NCBI RefSeq assembly: GCF_000948415.1
Contig: NZ_JYII01000012.1
Location: 186,001-250,000, forward strand
From: Thalassospira sp. HJ
GTDB lineage: Bacteria > Pseudomonadota > Alphaproteobacteria > Rhodospirillales > Thalassospiraceae
Length of the DNA stretch: 64,000 nucleotides
Direction of reading: 5' to 3'
A program made the position numbers and the translations under genes. The first letter of the stretch is position 1. Each line of letters begins with the position of its first letter. The notes beneath the pieces were generated by a model. It was given only the letters and a program-made list of their open reading frames with translations. It searched no databases and had not been told where the DNA came from. Of this stretch, positions 26,892 through 37,506 are shown piece after piece.

Positions 26892-26907
26892 CGGAGGAGG
26901 CTAGACT

Positions 26908-27186
26908 ATGGCGCGTTCCGTTTGGAAGGGTCCGTTTGTTGACGGATACCTTCTTAAGAAAGCCGATACTGTCCGTGCCTCAGGCCGGAATGAGGTAATT
27001 AAGACCTGGTCGCGGCGCTCGACGATTCTGCCGCAATTCGTAGGCCTCACCTTTGGGGTTTACAATGGCCAGAAATTCCTGCCGGTGCTCGTGACCGAAG
27101 ATATGATTGGTCACAAGTTCGGTGAATTCTCGCCGACCCGTACCTACTATGGTCACGCGGCCGACAAAAAGGCGAAGAGGAAGTAA
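26908..27186 (+). CDS. rpsS: 30S ribosomal protein S19
   Basis: 92 residues, [16 protein letters not shown] start and [21 protein letters not shown] end. It binds S13 in the 30S head and contacts A-site tRNA and bridge B1a. ACGGAGGAGG precedes the ATG, a strong ribosome-binding site. Confidence 0.98.
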   Translation: MARSVWKGPFVDGYLLKKADTVRASGRNEVIKTWSRRSTILPQFVGLTFGVYNGQKFLPVLVTEDMIGHKFGEFSPTRTYYGHAADKKAKRK

Positions 27187-27188
27187 CG

Positions 27189-27569
27189 ATGGGTAAGAAA
27201 GCTGACATCCGTCGGCTGGCGGATAACGAGGCTGCGGCTTCGCTCCGGGCAGTACGCATTTCCCCGCGTAAGCTCAACCTCGTCGCCGAGTCGATTCGTG
27301 GTATGAAGGCAGAAGCTGCTTTGGCAGAGCTGACCTTCTCCAATAAACGCATTTCGCAGGACGTCAAAAAGCTGCTGGAATCGGCAATTGCTAATGCCGA
27401 AAACAACCATCAGCTCGATGTTGACCGTCTCTACGTTAAAGAGGCATCTGTTGGTAAGGCCTTCGTAATGAAGCGCTGGCGCGCCCGTGCACGCGGTCGT
27501 GTTGGTAAAATCATTAAGCCGTTCTCCAACATGCGCATCGTCGTTTGCGAACGTGAGGAGGCCGAGTAA
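27189..27569 (+). CDS. rplV: 50S ribosomal protein L22
   Basis: 126 residues with [21 protein letters not shown] and the tunnel-lining hairpin region ([23 protein letters not shown]). It overlaps rpsC by one base (TAATG). Confidence 0.98.
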   Translation: MGKKADIRRLADNEAAASLRAVRISPRKLNLVAESIRGMKAEAALAELTFSNKRISQDVKKLLESAIANAENNHQLDVDRLYVKEASVGKAFVMKRWRARARGRVGKIIKPFSNMRIVVCEREEAE

Positions 27570-28255
27570 TGGGTCAGAAAATTAATCCGATCGGTCTGCG
27601 CGTTGGCATTAACCGTACCTGGGATTCCCGCTGGTACGCCAACAAGGCCGATTTCGCTGGTCTTCTTCACGAAGATCTCGCGATCCGCAATTTCGTCTTC
27701 GACCGTCTGAAACAGGCGGGTGTATCGAAGGTGATTATCGAACGTCCGGCGAAGAAAGCCCGCATCTCGATCCACACCGCTCGTCCGGGCGTTGTGATCG
27801 GGAAAAAAGGCCAGGACATCGAGAAGCTCAAGAACGATCTGCAGAAACTGGCGAATGCCGAAGTGCAGGTTAACATCATCGAGATCCGCAAGCCGGAACT
27901 CGATGCCAAGCTGGTCGCTGATAACATCGCCCAGCAGCTTGAGCGCCGTGTTTCGTTCCGTCGCGCTATGAAGCGCTCGGTTCAGAACGCAATGCGTCTC
28001 GGTGCCGGTGGCATTCGTATCAATGCTGCTGGTCGTCTTGGTGGCGCTGAAATCGCTCGTACCGAATGGTACCGTGAAGGTCGCGTTCCGCTGCACACCC
28101 TGCGTGCGGACGTTGATTATGGCACTTCCGAAGCACACACCACCTACGGTGTTTGCGGTCTGAAGGTCTGGATCTTCAAGGGCGAAATCATGGCTCACGA
28201 TCCGTTGGCTTCTGAGCGTCGCGCTCTCGAGTCGACCGGTTCAGGCCGCAAGTAA
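27569..28255 (+). CDS. rpsC: 30S ribosomal protein S3
   Basis: 228 residues with [20 protein letters not shown], a KH domain containing the GKKG motif (about 70-76) and the C-terminal [21 protein letters not shown] block. It forms part of the mRNA entry channel with helicase activity. It is coupled to rplV by the overlapping stop and start. Confidence 0.98.
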   Translation: MGQKINPIGLRVGINRTWDSRWYANKADFAGLLHEDLAIRNFVFDRLKQAGVSKVIIERPAKKARISIHTARPGVVIGKKGQDIEKLKNDLQKLANAEVQVNIIEIRKPELDAKLVADNIAQQLERRVSFRRAMKRSVQNAMRLGAGGIRINAAGRLGGAEIARTEWYREGRVPLHTLRADVDYGTSEAHTTYGVCGLKVWIFKGEIMAHDPLASERRALESTGSGRK

Positions 28256-28267
28256 GGAGATCCAGAT

Positions 28268-28687
28268 ATGCTTTCTCCGAAACGCACAAAGTTCCGTAAA
28301 GCCCACAAAGGCCGCCTTAAAGGTGAAGCCAAGGGTGGCACGGATCTTAATTTCGGCGCTTATGGCTTGAAAGCCATGGAGCCTGAGCGTATAACGGCGC
28401 GTCAGATCGAAGCGGCACGCCGTGCGATCACCCGCCACATCCGCCGTCAAGGTCGTGTGTGGATTCGCGTTTTCCCGGATCTCCCGGTCTCGCAGAAGCC
28501 TGCCGAAGTCCGTCAGGGTAAAGGTAAAGGCTCGCCTGAATATTGGGCGGCACGCGTTAAACCGGGTCGGATCATGTTTGAACTCGACGGTGTTCCGTTG
28601 GATCTTGCACGCCGTGCTTTCGAGCTGGCGTCGGCAAAACTGCCGATCAAGACCAAGTTTGTCACCCGTCTTGGTGAAGGGGAGTAA
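28268..28687 (+). CDS. rplP: 50S ribosomal protein L16
   Basis: 139 residues, [19 protein letters not shown] start and [20 protein letters not shown] core. L16 is needed for A-site tRNA positioning. AAGGAG precedes the ATG. Confidence 0.98.
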   Translation: MLSPKRTKFRKAHKGRLKGEAKGGTDLNFGAYGLKAMEPERITARQIEAARRAITRHIRRQGRVWIRVFPDLPVSQKPAEVRQGKGKGSPEYWAARVKPGRIMFELDGVPLDLARRAFELASAKLPIKTKFVTRLGEGE

Positions 28688-28693
28688 TTAGTG

Positions 28694-28894
28694 ATGAAAA
28701 TTGCTGATCTCCGCGCTAAAAGCGCTGACGAACTGAAGCAGCTGCTTCTGGACCTGCGTAAAGAATCGTTCAACATGCGATTCCAGCAGGCTTCCGGGCA
28801 GTTCGAGAACACTGCGCGGGTCCGCCAGGTCCGTCGTGATATTGCCCGCATTAAAACCCTTCTCGGCAACGAGAAGGGTGCAACCGCGGCCTAA
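28694..28894 (+). CDS. rpmC: 50S ribosomal protein L29
   Basis: 66 residues starting [18 protein letters not shown], an antiparallel helical hairpin at the tunnel exit. GTG at 28691 would add one residue; ATG at 28694 with GGGGAG upstream is preferred. It is the usual neighbour of rplP and rpsQ. Confidence 0.95.
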   Translation: MKIADLRAKSADELKQLLLDLRKESFNMRFQQASGQFENTARVRQVRRDIARIKTLLGNEKGATAA

Positions 28895-28920
28895 CTGGAC
28901 ACGCAGAGGAGTAAACACAC

Positions 28921-29154
28921 ATGCCGAGGCGTGTATTGCAGGGGACAGTCGTTTCGACCAAAAACGACAAGACCGTGGTGGTCCGAGTGGAGCGCCAGGT
29001 CATGCACCCGCTGTATAAAAAGTACGTGCGTAAGTCGAAGAAATTCCACGCGCACGATGAAGAGAACCGCTTCAAAACGGGTGACGTTGTTCGCATTCGC
29101 GAATGCAAACCGATCTCGAAGTTGAAGTCTTGGGAAGTAGTGGTCGAGGAGTGA
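28921..29154 (+). CDS. rpsQ: 30S ribosomal protein S17
   Basis: 77 residues with the OB-fold segment [20 protein letters not shown] and [19 protein letters not shown]. It is a primary 16S-binding protein. GAGGAG precedes the ATG. It ends the S10 operon in the E. coli order, though here rplN follows closely. Confidence 0.97.
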   Translation: MPRRVLQGTVVSTKNDKTVVVRVERQVMHPLYKKYVRKSKKFHAHDEENRFKTGDVVRIRECKPISKLKSWEVVVEE

Positions 29155-29188
29155 GTCCTCAGCCCAATCATAGTCAAGGGGTAAACCC

Positions 29189-29557
29189 ATGATCCAGATG
29201 CAGTCCAATCTGGACGTCGCCGACAACAGCGGCGCTCGCCGCGTCCAGTGCATCAAGGTGCTGGGCGGCTCGAAGCGCAAAACCGCCAACGTTGGTGATG
29301 TTATCGTGGTTTCCGTCAAGGAAGCCATTCCGCGCGGTCGCGTTAAGAAGGGTGCAGTTCACAAAGCTGTCATCGTTCGCACCGCAAAGGAAATTCGTCG
29401 TGCCGATGGCTCGGCGATCCGCTTTGACCGCAACGCTGCCGTTCTCATTAATGCGAACGGTGAGCCGATCGGCACGCGTATTTTTGGCCCGGTAACCCGC
29501 GAACTTCGTTCCAAAGGTTACATGAAGATCATTTCGCTCGCTCCGGAGGTGCTGTAA
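29189..29557 (+). CDS. rplN: 50S ribosomal protein L14
   Basis: 122 residues, [27 protein letters not shown] start and a typical C-terminus ending [11 protein letters not shown]. It makes bridge contacts with 16S rRNA. First gene of the spc segment; it overlaps rplX by one base. Confidence 0.98.
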   Translation: MIQMQSNLDVADNSGARRVQCIKVLGGSKRKTANVGDVIVVSVKEAIPRGRVKKGAVHKAVIVRTAKEIRRADGSAIRFDRNAAVLINANGEPIGTRIFGPVTRELRSKGYMKIISLAPEVL

Positions 29558-29874
29558 TGGCTGCCAAGATTAAAAAGGGCGATCGCGTCGTTGTTCTGAC
29601 GGGTAAAGACAAAGGAAAGACCGGCGAGGTTCTCGCCGCTTTCCCGACCGAGAACAAAGTTCTGGTTTCGGGCATCAACCTGGTGAAACGTCACCAGCGC
29701 CCGACCGGTGCTGATGCTGGTGGCATCGTCGAAAAGGAAGCAAAAATTGCTGTTTCCAACGTCGCGATTGTTGACCCGAAAGAAAACAAGCCGACCCGCG
29801 TCGGTTTCAAGACCCTCGATGATGGTCGCAAGGTTCGCGTAGCGAAGCTCAGCGGCGAAGTCATCGACAACTGA
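29557..29874 (+). CDS. rplX: 50S ribosomal protein L24
   Basis: 105 residues with the KOW motif [21 protein letters not shown] (about 7-27). It is an assembly initiator at the 5' end of 23S rRNA. Start and rplN stop overlap as TAATG. Confidence 0.97.
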   Translation: MAAKIKKGDRVVVLTGKDKGKTGEVLAAFPTENKVLVSGINLVKRHQRPTGADAGGIVEKEAKIAVSNVAIVDPKENKPTRVGFKTLDDGRKVRVAKLSGEVIDN

Positions 29875-29885
29875 GGGACGGAAAA

Positions 29886-30425
29886 ATGACGCGCCTGCGC
29901 GAACATTACAAAGAAGTGGTGCGTGACGCACTCCAGAAGGAGTTCTCCTACGAGAACACCATGGAGATTCCGCGCCTCGAGAAAATCGTGATCAACATGG
30001 GTGTCGGCGACGCCACCCAGGATCGTAAAAAGCTGGAAGGTGCTGCTGCGGATCTCGCTGCTATCACCGGTCAGAAGCCTGTCTTCACCAAAGCGAAAAA
30101 GTCGGTCGCGGCTTTCAAACTGCGTGAAGGTATGAACATCGGTTGTAAAGTGACCCTGCGTCGCGACCGTATGTTTGAGTTCTTGGACCGCCTGGTCACC
30201 ATCGCGCTTCCGCGCGTTCGTGACTTCCGCGGCCTGAACAAAAAATCTTTCGATGGTCGTGGCAACTTTGCCATGGGCTTGAAAGAACAGTTCGTCTTTC
30301 CTGAGGTAGAGTACGACAAAGTCGACTCTGTTCGCGGGATGGATATCATCATTTGTACCACGGCTAAGTCCGACGATGAAGCTCTTGCCCTTCTAAAGGG
30401 TTTTGATCTTCCGTTCGGAAACTAA
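29886..30425 (+). CDS. rplE: 50S ribosomal protein L5
   Basis: 179 residues. [16 protein letters not shown] and [21 protein letters not shown] are conserved. It binds 5S rRNA with L18 in the central protuberance. GAGGGACGG precedes the start. Confidence 0.98.
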   Translation: MTRLREHYKEVVRDALQKEFSYENTMEIPRLEKIVINMGVGDATQDRKKLEGAAADLAAITGQKPVFTKAKKSVAAFKLREGMNIGCKVTLRRDRMFEFLDRLVTIALPRVRDFRGLNKKSFDGRGNFAMGLKEQFVFPEVEYDKVDSVRGMDIIICTTAKSDDEALALLKGFDLPFGN

Positions 30426-30438
30426 CGGAGGTTGGCCC

Positions 30439-30744
30439 ATGGCCAAGAAAAGCGCTGTAGAGCGTGAACTCAAACGTGAACGCCTGGCAAAAAAATATGC
30501 TGCCAAGCGTGCCGCCCTTAAAGCGGTTATCGCAAATCGCGAGACGTCCCCAGAGGATCGTATCGTTGCTGTGATGAAACTCGCCCAGTTGCCGCGTAAC
30601 TCGGCTCGTATCCGTCAGCGTATTCGCTGCCAGGTTACCGGTCGTCCGCGTGGTGTCTATCGCAAATTCCGCCTGTCCCGTATCGCGCTTCGTGAACTTG
30701 CTTCGCGTGGTCAGATCCCGGGCATGGTGAAGTCGAGCTGGTAA
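30439..30744 (+). CDS. rpsN: 30S ribosomal protein S14 (zinc-independent form)
   Basis: 101 residues starting [19 protein letters not shown] with CGGAGGT upstream. It is the long form without the CxxC zinc ribbon (one cysteine only), normal for proteobacteria. It binds the 30S head; spc-operon order is standard. Confidence 0.97.
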   Translation: MAKKSAVERELKRERLAKKYAAKRAALKAVIANRETSPEDRIVAVMKLAQLPRNSARIRQRIRCQVTGRPRGVYRKFRLSRIALRELASRGQIPGMVKSSW

Positions 30745-30756
30745 GGAGGACATCAC

Positions 30757-31155
30757 ATGTCGATGACTGATCCAGTCGGTGATATGCTCACGCGTATCCG
30801 CAACGGCCAGCGCGTTGGTAAATCCAGCGTCGTTTCGCCGGCTTCGAAACTGCGTACCGGTGTGCTGGATGTTCTCCAGCGCGAAGGTTACATCCGCGGT
30901 TATAACGTTAATGAAATTCGCAAGGGCGTCAGCGAAATCACCATCGAACTCAAATATTTTGAGGGCGATGCCGTGATCAAGCAGATCGACCGCGTCTCGA
31001 CCCCGGGTCGTCGTGTATACTCGAAGATCAAAGATCTTCCGAAGGTATATAACGGTCTGGGCATCGCAGTCCTGTCCACTCCGCGAGGAGTTCTTTCGGA
31101 TCAGGAGGCTCGCGAGCAGAATGTCGGCGGCGAAATCCTCTGCAAGGTATTCTAA
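30757..31155 (+). CDS. rpsH: 30S ribosomal protein S8
   Basis: 132 residues with [16 protein letters not shown] and the C-terminal [26 protein letters not shown]. It is a central 16S assembly protein and the spc-operon repressor in E. coli. AAGGAGGA precedes the start; MSM gives two possible ATGs. Confidence 0.97.
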   Translation: MSMTDPVGDMLTRIRNGQRVGKSSVVSPASKLRTGVLDVLQREGYIRGYNVNEIRKGVSEITIELKYFEGDAVIKQIDRVSTPGRRVYSKIKDLPKVYNGLGIAVLSTPRGVLSDQEAREQNVGGEILCKVF

Positions 31156-31167
31156 GGAGGGCCAACG

Positions 31168-31701
31168 ATGTCGCGAGTAGGAAAAAATCCGGTGGTCGTG
31201 CCTAGCGGCGTTACCATCACCTTGACCGAAGAGCAGATCAGTGCAAAAGGCAAGCTCGGTGAGCTTAACCTGGCGTTGACCTCGGACGTATCCGTCACTC
31301 AGGAAGATAACCAGATCTTCGTGAAACCGAACAACGATAGCAAGCGCGCTCGTGCCCTTTGGGGTACCACCCGTGCCAATATCGCGAACCTCGTTACCGG
31401 GGTCTCGGAAGGGTTCACCAAGAAACTGGAAATCACCGGTGTTGGTTACCGTGCGCAGGTTCAGGGCAAAAACCTGGTTCTGCAGCTTGGCTTCTCACAT
31501 GACGTAGAAATGGAGATCCCTGCGGGTCTCAACGTCGTTGCTGAAAAGCCGACCCTCGTCGCCATTTCTGGCGCAGATAAACAGCTCGTTGGTCAGTTCG
31601 CTGCGAATGCACGCGGCTGGCGCGGTCCGGAGCCTTACAAAGGCAAGGGTGTCCGCTACGAAGGCGAGTATATCTTGCGCAAAGAAGGCAAGAAGAAGTA
31701 A
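31168..31701 (+). CDS. rplF: 50S ribosomal protein L6
   Basis: 177 residues, [19 protein letters not shown] start and [25 protein letters not shown] end, matching the two-domain family. It lies near the factor-binding site at the base of the L7/L12 stalk. AAGGAGG precedes the ATG. Confidence 0.98.
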   Translation: MSRVGKNPVVVPSGVTITLTEEQISAKGKLGELNLALTSDVSVTQEDNQIFVKPNNDSKRARALWGTTRANIANLVTGVSEGFTKKLEITGVGYRAQVQGKNLVLQLGFSHDVEMEIPAGLNVVAEKPTLVAISGADKQLVGQFAANARGWRGPEPYKGKGVRYEGEYILRKEGKKK

Positions 31702-31712
31702 GGACAGGCACG

Positions 31713-32066
31713 ATGAAAAACGTGAGAAGCCTATTCGAACGCCGCAAGCGTCGCGTTCGTTTTGCGATCCGCCAGAAAGCGGCCGGTCGCCCGCGCCTCA
31801 GCGTGCACCGTTCGAACGCCCACATCTATGCTCAGATCATCGACGACGTCAAAGGCACCACCCTGGTGGCTGCTTCGACGATGGAGAAAGATCTGAAGGC
31901 GAAAGGCAGCAATGCCGACGCCGCTGCACTGGTCGGCAAGGCAATTGCCGAACGCGCAGTCAAAGCTGGTGTGAAAACGGTCGTTTTCGATCGTGGTGGG
32001 TATCTGTTCCATGGCCGGGTGAAAGCTCTGGCCGATGCCGCCCGTGAGGGCGGTCTGGACTTCTAA
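31713..32066 (+). CDS. rplR: 50S ribosomal protein L18
   Basis: 117 residues ending [26 protein letters not shown], the usual 5S rRNA-binding end. The basic N-terminus ([16 protein letters not shown]) contacts 5S rRNA. Spc-operon order is kept. Confidence 0.98.
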   Translation: MKNVRSLFERRKRRVRFAIRQKAAGRPRLSVHRSNAHIYAQIIDDVKGTTLVAASTMEKDLKAKGSNADAAALVGKAIAERAVKAGVKTVVFDRGGYLFHGRVKALADAAREGGLDF

Positions 32067-32077
32067 GGAGCACGACC

Positions 32078-32653
32078 ATGGCACGTAACCAGAATCAACA
32101 GCAGCAGGCGCCGAAAGCCCGTGAAGAAAACGAACTCGTCGACAAGCTGGTTGGTATCAACCGCGTCGCGAAAGTCGTTAAGGGCGGCCGTCGCTTTGCT
32201 TTCTCCGCAATGGTAGTTGTCGGTGACCAGCGCGGTCGCGTCGGATACGGCACGGGTAAAGCCCGTGAAGTTCCGGAAGCGATCCGTAAGGCTACCGAAG
32301 CTGCTAAACGTAACATGATCCGCGTTCCGCTGCGTGAAGGTCGTACCCTTCACCATGATACGCAGGGCCACTTCGGTGCAGGCAGGGTTGTCCTTCGCTC
32401 TGCTCCGGCTGGTACCGGTATCATCGCAGGCGGTGCGATGCGTGCGGTTTTCGAAACCATGGGCGTTCAGGACGTTGTGTCCAAATGCACCGGTTCGAAC
32501 AACCCGCACAACGTGATCCGCGCAACCCTTGACGCTCTGGTCAACGGTGCTTCCCCGCGTCAGGTCGCTGCTAAGCGTGGCCTGAAAGTCGGTGACGTCG
32601 TTGCCCGTCGCGATAGCGGTTCGGCTGCTGCCGCCGTTCTCGAAAAGGAGTAA
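32078..32653 (+). CDS. rpsE: 30S ribosomal protein S5
   Basis: 191 residues. The S5 double-stranded RNA-binding domain ([21 protein letters not shown]) and the C-terminal [22 protein letters not shown] are present. It affects accuracy and mRNA entry. AAGGAG precedes the ATG. Confidence 0.98.
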   Translation: MARNQNQQQQAPKAREENELVDKLVGINRVAKVVKGGRRFAFSAMVVVGDQRGRVGYGTGKAREVPEAIRKATEAAKRNMIRVPLREGRTLHHDTQGHFGAGRVVLRSAPAGTGIIAGGAMRAVFETMGVQDVVSKCTGSNNPHNVIRATLDALVNGASPRQVAAKRGLKVGDVVARRDSGSAAAAVLEKE

Positions 32654-32659
32654 TTCGAT

Positions 32660-32854
32660 ATGGCTGCTAAGAAAAAAGCGACCGTACGCGTTACCCAGAC
32701 GGGTTCGCCGATCGGACGTCCGGCTGATCAGCGCCAGACCCTTGTTGGTCTTGGTCTGAACAAACTGCACCGGACTCGTGAGCTGGAAGATACTCCGGCT
32801 GTTCGCGGTATGATCGCAAAGGTCAAACATCTCGTCCGTGTGGACGAGGCTTGA
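32660..32854 (+). CDS. rpmD: 50S ribosomal protein L30
   Basis: 64 residues, [20 protein letters not shown] core of the short bacterial L30. It lies between rpsE and rplO as usual. Confidence 0.96.
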   Translation: MAAKKKATVRVTQTGSPIGRPADQRQTLVGLGLNKLHRTRELEDTPAVRGMIAKVKHLVRVDEA

Positions 32855-32883
32855 TTGACCCCAGATCGAAAAGGTGTTGAACG

Positions 32884-33369
32884 ATGAAACTCAACGAACT
32901 TGCCGATAACCCGGGTGCCCGCAAGGCGCGCACCCGCGTCGGTCGCGGCATCGGTTCGGGCAAAGGCAAAACTTCTGGCGCAGGTCAGAAGGGTCAGAAG
33001 TCCCGTTCAGGTGTAGCCATCAATGGCTTCGAAGGCGGGCAGATGCCGGTCTATCGCCGTCTTCCGAAACGCGGCTTCAAAAACCCGTTCAAGAAACAGT
33101 TCGGCGTTGTGAACCTTGGTACCCTTCAGACCGCCGTTGATAACGGTGTTCTTGAAGAAGGTGCAAATGTCACCGTCGCAGTTCTTGCGGAAAAAGGTCT
33201 GGCTCGTCCGCAGAAAGACGGTCTGCGTCTTCTTGCTAAAGGCGAACTGAAAGCGAAACTGAACATCGAAATTACCGGTGCTTCCAAAGCAGCTGTTGAA
33301 GCTGTCGAGAAAGCTGGCGGTTCGGTCAAGGTTCTTGCTCCGGTCGCTGCTGCAGAATCCGCAGAATAA
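32884..33369 (+). CDS. rplO: 50S ribosomal protein L15
   Basis: 161 residues. The glycine-rich N-terminal [22 protein letters not shown] and [17 protein letters not shown] are typical. It is a late 50S assembly protein. A strong hairpin separates it from secY. Confidence 0.97.
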   Translation: MKLNELADNPGARKARTRVGRGIGSGKGKTSGAGQKGQKSRSGVAINGFEGGQMPVYRRLPKRGFKNPFKKQFGVVNLGTLQTAVDNGVLEEGANVTVAVLAEKGLARPQKDGLRLLAKGELKAKLNIEITGASKAAVEAVEKAGGSVKVLAPVAAAESAE

Positions 33370-33386
33370 GCCTAGATTGACTTCGA

Positions 33387-33421
33387 GAGGGTCCGGTTCC
33401 AGCACACGGGACCGGACCCTC
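33387..33421 (+). promoter_or_regulatory. Strong hairpin between rplO and secY
   Basis: GAGGGTCCGGTTCC (33387-33400) pairs along 14 bp, with one wobble, to GGGACCGGACCCTC (33408-33421), around loop AGCACAC. It is followed by CAGTTTATG and no T-run. It is the only large structure inside the spc segment and could attenuate, process or stabilise the mRNA so that SecY is made at a lower level than ribosomal proteins; this role is inferred. Confidence 0.5.
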
Positions 33422-33449
33422 CAGTTTATGTGTATTGGGAGATGAGTGC

Positions 33450-34796
33450 ATGGCATCGGCCGCCGAGCAGCTTGCCGCGAACCTGAATTGGTCCGCTTTT
33501 TCAAAGTCGACCGAGCTTAAAAAGCGTATCTGGTTCACTTTGGGCGCGCTTATTGTTTACCGTTTGGGGACCTATATTCCGGTTCCTGGTGTCGACCCGT
33601 CCATTCTTGCTGACATTTTCCGTCAGAATGCGGGTGGCGTTCTGGGCATGTTTGACATGTTCGCCGGTGGTGCGCTGGGTCGTATGACGATCTTCGCGCT
33701 CAATATCATGCCGTACATCTCGGCCTCGATTATTATCCAGCTTATGACGACCGTTTCGCCAACGCTTGAGCAGCTCAAGAAAGAAGGCGAGCAGGGTCGT
33801 AAAAAGATTAATCAATATACCCGCTATCTGACGGTGCTGATTGCGACCGTACAGGCGTGGGGCATTGCCGTTGGTCTTGAAAGCATGACCGGTTCAACCG
33901 GTGCTGCGGTTCCGGATCCGGGCATGTTCTTCCGCATCACGGCTGTGATCACCCTTGTTGGCGGTACCATGTTCCTGATGTGGCTTGGTGAACAGATCAC
34001 CCAGCGCGGCATTGGTAACGGTATTTCGCTGATCATCTTCGCCGGTATTGTTGCCGGTCTGCCAAGCGCGATTGCAGGTACCCTTGAACTGGGTCGTACC
34101 GGTGCGATTTCTGCCCTGGTTATCGTTGCAATCATCGTTCTGGCGATCGCTGTTATTGCCTTCATCGTCTTTGTTGAACGTGCACAGCGCCGTGTTCTGA
34201 TCCAGTACCCGAAACGCCAGGTCGGCATGAAGGTCATGGAAGGTCAGAGCTCGCACCTGCCGCTCAAGATCAACACTGCCGGTGTTATTCCGCCGATCTT
34301 CGCAAGCTCGCTGCTGCTCATGCCGCTGTCGGTTGCCCAGTTCACTGCTGGTGGTAATGCACCGGAATGGCTGACGACTGCGACCGCACTGCTTGGCCGT
34401 GGCCAGCCGCTTTACATTGCGCTTTACATCGGCCTGATTGTCTTCTTTGCCTTCTTCTACACTGCGGTTGTTTTCAACCCGGAAGATACGGCAGACAACC
34501 TGAAAAAACATGGTGGCTTTATTCCGGGCATACGTCCGGGTAAAAATACAGCCAACTATCTGGATTTCATTCTGACCCGTCTGACGGTTATCGGCGCAGC
34601 TTATCTCGCATTCGTCTGTATCCTGCCGGAACTGCTGATCGCGGAATGGTCTGTTCCCTTCTACTTTGGTGGGACTAGCCTCCTGATCGTTGTCACGGTA
34701 ACCATGGATACCGTTGCGCAGATTCAGTCTCATATGCTGGCTCATCAGTATGAAGGCCTGATCAAGAAATCCAAACTGCGTGGTCGCCGCCGTTAA
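33450..34796 (+). CDS. secY: Preprotein translocase subunit SecY
   Basis: About 448 residues with ten predicted membrane segments, starting MASAAEQLAANLNWSAFSKS. The family signature GTYIPVPGVD, plug/lateral gate helices and the cytosolic loop GMKVMEGQSSHLPLKINTAGVIPPIF are present. It forms the SecYEG protein-conducting channel in the inner membrane; its partner secE is at 7377. ATG at 33450 is preferred over TTG at 33435, with GGGAGATG upstream. Confidence 0.97.
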   Translation: MASAAEQLAANLNWSAFSKSTELKKRIWFTLGALIVYRLGTYIPVPGVDPSILADIFRQNAGGVLGMFDMFAGGALGRMTIFALNIMPYISASIIIQLMTTVSPTLEQLKKEGEQGRKKINQYTRYLTVLIATVQAWGIAVGLESMTGSTGAAVPDPGMFFRITAVITLVGGTMFLMWLGEQITQRGIGNGISLIIFAGIVAGLPSAIAGTLELGRTGAISALVIVAIIVLAIAVIAFIVFVERAQRRVLIQYPKRQVGMKVMEGQSSHLPLKINTAGVIPPIFASSLLLMPLSVAQFTAGGNAPEWLTTATALLGRGQPLYIALYIGLIVFFAFFYTAVVFNPEDTADNLKKHGGFIPGIRPGKNTANYLDFILTRLTVIGAAYLAFVCILPELLIAEWSVPFYFGGTSLLIVVTVTMDTVAQIQSHMLAHQYEGLIKKSKLRGRRR

Positions 34797-34826
34797 AGAG
34801 CGACCACCGCATTCAGGGGGAAGACG

Positions 34827-35471
34827 ATGAACATTATCCTTCTTGGCCCTCCCGGCGCAGGGAAAGGTACCCAGGCCAAGCGTCTTGAAACGGGACGCGG
34901 CATGATCCAGCTCTCGACGGGCGACATGCTCCGTGCAGCGGTTGCTGCCGGAACCGAACTGGGGCAGAAGGCAAAGGAAGTCATGGATGCGGGCCAGCTC
35001 GTATCCGACGATCTGATGATCGGTCTGATTTCTGAAAGACTTGACCAGGATGATACCAAGGGTGGTTTCATTCTGGACGGGTTCCCGCGCACGACCGCCC
35101 AGGCAGAAGCGCTGGACGACATGCTGGAATCCAAGGGACTGGCACTTGATTACGTGATTGAACTGCGTGTTGATGATGCAGCGTTGGTGGCCCGTGTTGT
35201 CGGTCGCTATACCTGTGCGAAATGCGGGCAGGGCTACCATGACGAGTTCCAGAAACCCGCCAAGGAAGGTGTCTGTGACGTTTGTGGCAGCACCGAATTT
35301 AAACGCCGTGCGGACGACACCGCCGAGACGGTCACCTCGCGACTGGAAGCTTATCACAAGCAGACAGCACCGATCATTCCTTACTATGAAAAGGTCGGTA
35401 AGCTGAAAACAGTTGACGGGATGGCTGAAATCGACGAAGTTACGCGCGAGATTGAAGCCATCCTGGGGTAA
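34827..35471 (+). CDS. adk: Adenylate kinase with zinc-binding LID
   Basis: 214 residues. The P-loop GPPGAGKGTQ (about 7-16), DGFPRT (84-89) and the LID domain with four cysteines (130, 133, 150, 153) are visible, so this is the zinc-stabilised long form. It interconverts ATP + AMP and 2 ADP. The secY-adk order is common. A terminator-like hairpin follows. Confidence 0.97.
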   Translation: MNIILLGPPGAGKGTQAKRLETGRGMIQLSTGDMLRAAVAAGTELGQKAKEVMDAGQLVSDDLMIGLISERLDQDDTKGGFILDGFPRTTAQAEALDDMLESKGLALDYVIELRVDDAALVARVVGRYTCAKCGQGYHDEFQKPAKEGVCDVCGSTEFKRRADDTAETVTSRLEAYHKQTAPIIPYYEKVGKLKTVDGMAEIDEVTREIEAILG

Positions 35472-35498
35472 TTTCCCGGGCAGGGCGTTTTTTTGCTG

Positions 35499-35528
35499 GC
35501 GGGTTGGCAGTAATGCTGGCCCGCTTTT
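35499..35528 (+). terminator. Terminator-like hairpin after adk
   Basis: GCGGGTTGGCA (35499-35509) pairs over 11 bp, with three wobbles, to TGCTGGCCCGC (35514-35524), loop GTAA, followed by TTTT. It separates the spc and alpha segments. Confidence 0.6.
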
Positions 35529-35590
35529 GCAGCGTCCTACCCTACCGGATCTGCCCCTGGGTTTGTTAACAGGAAACAGGAGTTCACATA

Positions 35591-35959
35591 GTGGCTCGTA
35601 TTGCTGGCGTAAACATCCCGACCGCGAAGCGCGTCGTGATTGCGCTTACCTACATCACCGGTATTGGCCCGGCTAAAGCCAAAGAAATTTGCGCAAAGGT
35701 CGGAATCGAATCCGCAACCCGCGTTCATCAGCTTTCTGATGACCAGGTTCTGAAGGTTCGTGAAGTTATCGACGCTGATTACACCGTCGAAGGCGACCTC
35801 CGTCGTGAAACCGCAATGAACATTAAACGTCTGATGGACCTGGGTAGCTATCGCGGCCTGCGTCATCGTCGCGGTCTCCCGGTACGCGGTCAGCGTACCC
35901 ACACCAACGCTCGCACCCGTAAGGGCCCGGCTAAGCCGATTGCTGGCAAGAAGAAGTAA
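35591..35959 (+). CDS. rpsM: 30S ribosomal protein S13
   Basis: 122 residues from a GTG codon ([19 protein letters not shown] as written, initiator Met), with CAGGAG upstream. The C-terminal [20 protein letters not shown] tail contacts P-site tRNA. It opens the alpha operon; rpmJ (L36) is not present before it, as is common in alphaproteobacteria. Confidence 0.97.
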   Translation: MARIAGVNIPTAKRVVIALTYITGIGPAKAKEICAKVGIESATRVHQLSDDQVLKVREVIDADYTVEGDLRRETAMNIKRLMDLGSYRGLRHRRGLPVRGQRTHTNARTRKGPAKPIAGKKK

Positions 35960-35974
35960 GGTAGGGGAACGACA

Positions 35975-36367
35975 ATGGCGAAAGCTCCTCAGACTCGCGT
36001 GCGTCGCCGCGAGCGCAAGAACATTACGAACGGTATCGCGCACGTAAACGCGACCTTCAACAACACCATGATCACCATCACCGACGTTCAGGGTAACACC
36101 ATTTCCTGGTCGACCGCTGGTGGTATGGGTTTCCGCGGTTCGCGTAAATCGACTCCGTATGCTGCACAGATGGCTGCCGAAGATGCAGGTAAAAAAGCTG
36201 CTGAACACGGCATGAAAACCCTCGAAGTACAGGTTAAAGGCCCGGGTTCGGGACGTGAATCTGCACTGCGTGCGCTTCAGGCTGTCGGTTTCACCATTAC
36301 GTCGATCAAAGACGTAACGCCGATTCCGCACAACGGTTGCCGTCCGCGTAAACGTCGTCGCGTCTAA
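35975..36367 (+). CDS. rpsK: 30S ribosomal protein S11
   Basis: 130 residues with [21 protein letters not shown] and the C-terminal [18 protein letters not shown]. It forms the 30S platform near the E site and mRNA exit. GGTAGGGG precedes the start. Confidence 0.98.
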   Translation: MAKAPQTRVRRRERKNITNGIAHVNATFNNTMITITDVQGNTISWSTAGGMGFRGSRKSTPYAAQMAAEDAGKKAAEHGMKTLEVQVKGPGSGRESALRALQAVGFTITSIKDVTPIPHNGCRPRKRRRV

Positions 36368-36400
36368 TCGCGTCGATCCTTGCGGACGACCCCGCGTTTG

Positions 36401-36419
36401 GGCCCGGGATGACCGGGCC
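36401..36419 (+). promoter_or_regulatory. Small hairpin between rpsK and rpoA
   Basis: GGCCCGG (36401-36407) pairs perfectly with CCGGGCC (36413-36419), loop GATGA. No T-run follows. It may modulate rpoA expression relative to rpsMK; function is unproven. Confidence 0.35.
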
Positions 36420-36489
36420 TCTTCGCGTTTCTCGTGGGGGCGATGTGTTGCCCTCATTTCCATAGGCTCCAGTTGCGAAGGTGGGTCTC

Positions 36490-37506
36490 GTGATTCAAAA
36501 GAACTGGCAGGAACTGATTAAGCCGACGAAGCTTGATGTTACTCCGGGTACTGATGCCAGCCGTATTGGTACGATCGTGGCAGAACCGCTGGAGCGCGGT
36601 TTTGGTCAGACCCTGGGTAACGCGCTGCGTCGCATTCTGCTGTCGTCGCTCCAGGGTTCGGCAGTTACTGCGATCCAGATCGACGGTGTATTGCACGAAT
36701 TTTCGTCGATCCCGGGTGTGCGTGAAGATGTCACCGACATCATCCTGAACATCAAGACCATGGGCGTGCGTATGCATGCTGAAGGTCCGAAGAAAATGGC
36801 TCTGAAGGCGACCGGCCCTGGTGCCGTCACCGCAGGTCAGATCGAAACCGGTGCGGATATCGAAATCCTCAACCCGGATCTCGAGCTTTGCCATCTTGAT
36901 GATGGTGCTACGCTCAACATCGAATTCACCGTTGATAACGGTAAAGGCTATGTTGCAGCCAGCTCGCACAGCTCGTCGGATGCGCCGATCGGTCTTATTC
37001 CGATCGATGCGATCTTCAGCCCGATCCGTAAAGTGGCCTACAAGGTGGAAAACACCCGTGTTGGTCAGGATACCGACTTTGACAAGTTGTCGCTGACCGT
37101 TGAAACCAACGGTGCGCTGACCCCGGAAGATTCGGTTGCACTTGCTGCCCGTATCCTCCAGGACCAGCTGTCGCTGTTCGTCAACTTCGAAGAGCCGGAA
37201 GCGGTTGTCGAAGAGAAGAAAGAAGACGAACTTCCGTTCAACCGTAACCTTCTTCGTAAGGTTGACGAGCTTGAACTGTCGGTCCGTTCGGCAAACTGCC
37301 TGAAGAACGACAACATCATCTATATCGGTGATCTTGTTCAGAAAACCGAAGCAGAAATGCTCCGTACGCCGAACTTCGGCCGTAAGTCGCTGAACGAAAT
37401 CAAGGATGTTCTGGCTCAGATGGGTCTGCATCTCGGTATGGAAGTCGGCGGTTGGCCGCCGGAAAACATCGAAGAACTTGCTCGCAAGTTCGAAGATCCG
37501 TTCTAA
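36490..37506 (+). CDS. rpoA: DNA-directed RNA polymerase alpha subunit
   Basis: About 338 residues. The chosen start is the GTG at 36490 (reads [12 protein letters not shown]), with AAGGTGG six bases upstream; an in-frame GTG at 36481 would add three residues. The N-terminal dimerisation domain ([24 protein letters not shown]) and C-terminal domain ([36 protein letters not shown]) are seen. It nucleates polymerase assembly and contacts UP elements and activators. Confidence 0.97.
   Translation: MIQKNWQELIKPTKLDVTPGTDASRIGTIVAEPLERGFGQTLGNALRRILLSSLQGSAVTAIQIDGVLHEFSSIPGVREDVTDIILNIKTMGVRMHAEGPKKMALKATGPGAVTAGQIETGADIEILNPDLELCHLDDGATLNIEFTVDNGKGYVAASSHSSSDAPIGLIPIDAIFSPIRKVAYKVENTRVGQDTDFDKLSLTVETNGALTPEDSVALAARILQDQLSLFVNFEEPEAVVEEKKEDELPFNRNLLRKVDELELSVRSANCLKNDNIIYIGDLVQKTEAEMLRTPNFGRKSLNEIKDVLAQMGLHLGMEVGGWPPENIEELARKFEDPF

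Noticed and set aside
35472..35590. Missing rpmJ (L36) between adk and rpsM
   Set aside because: Its absence from this position is usual in alphaproteobacteria, so it is not a sign of deletion.
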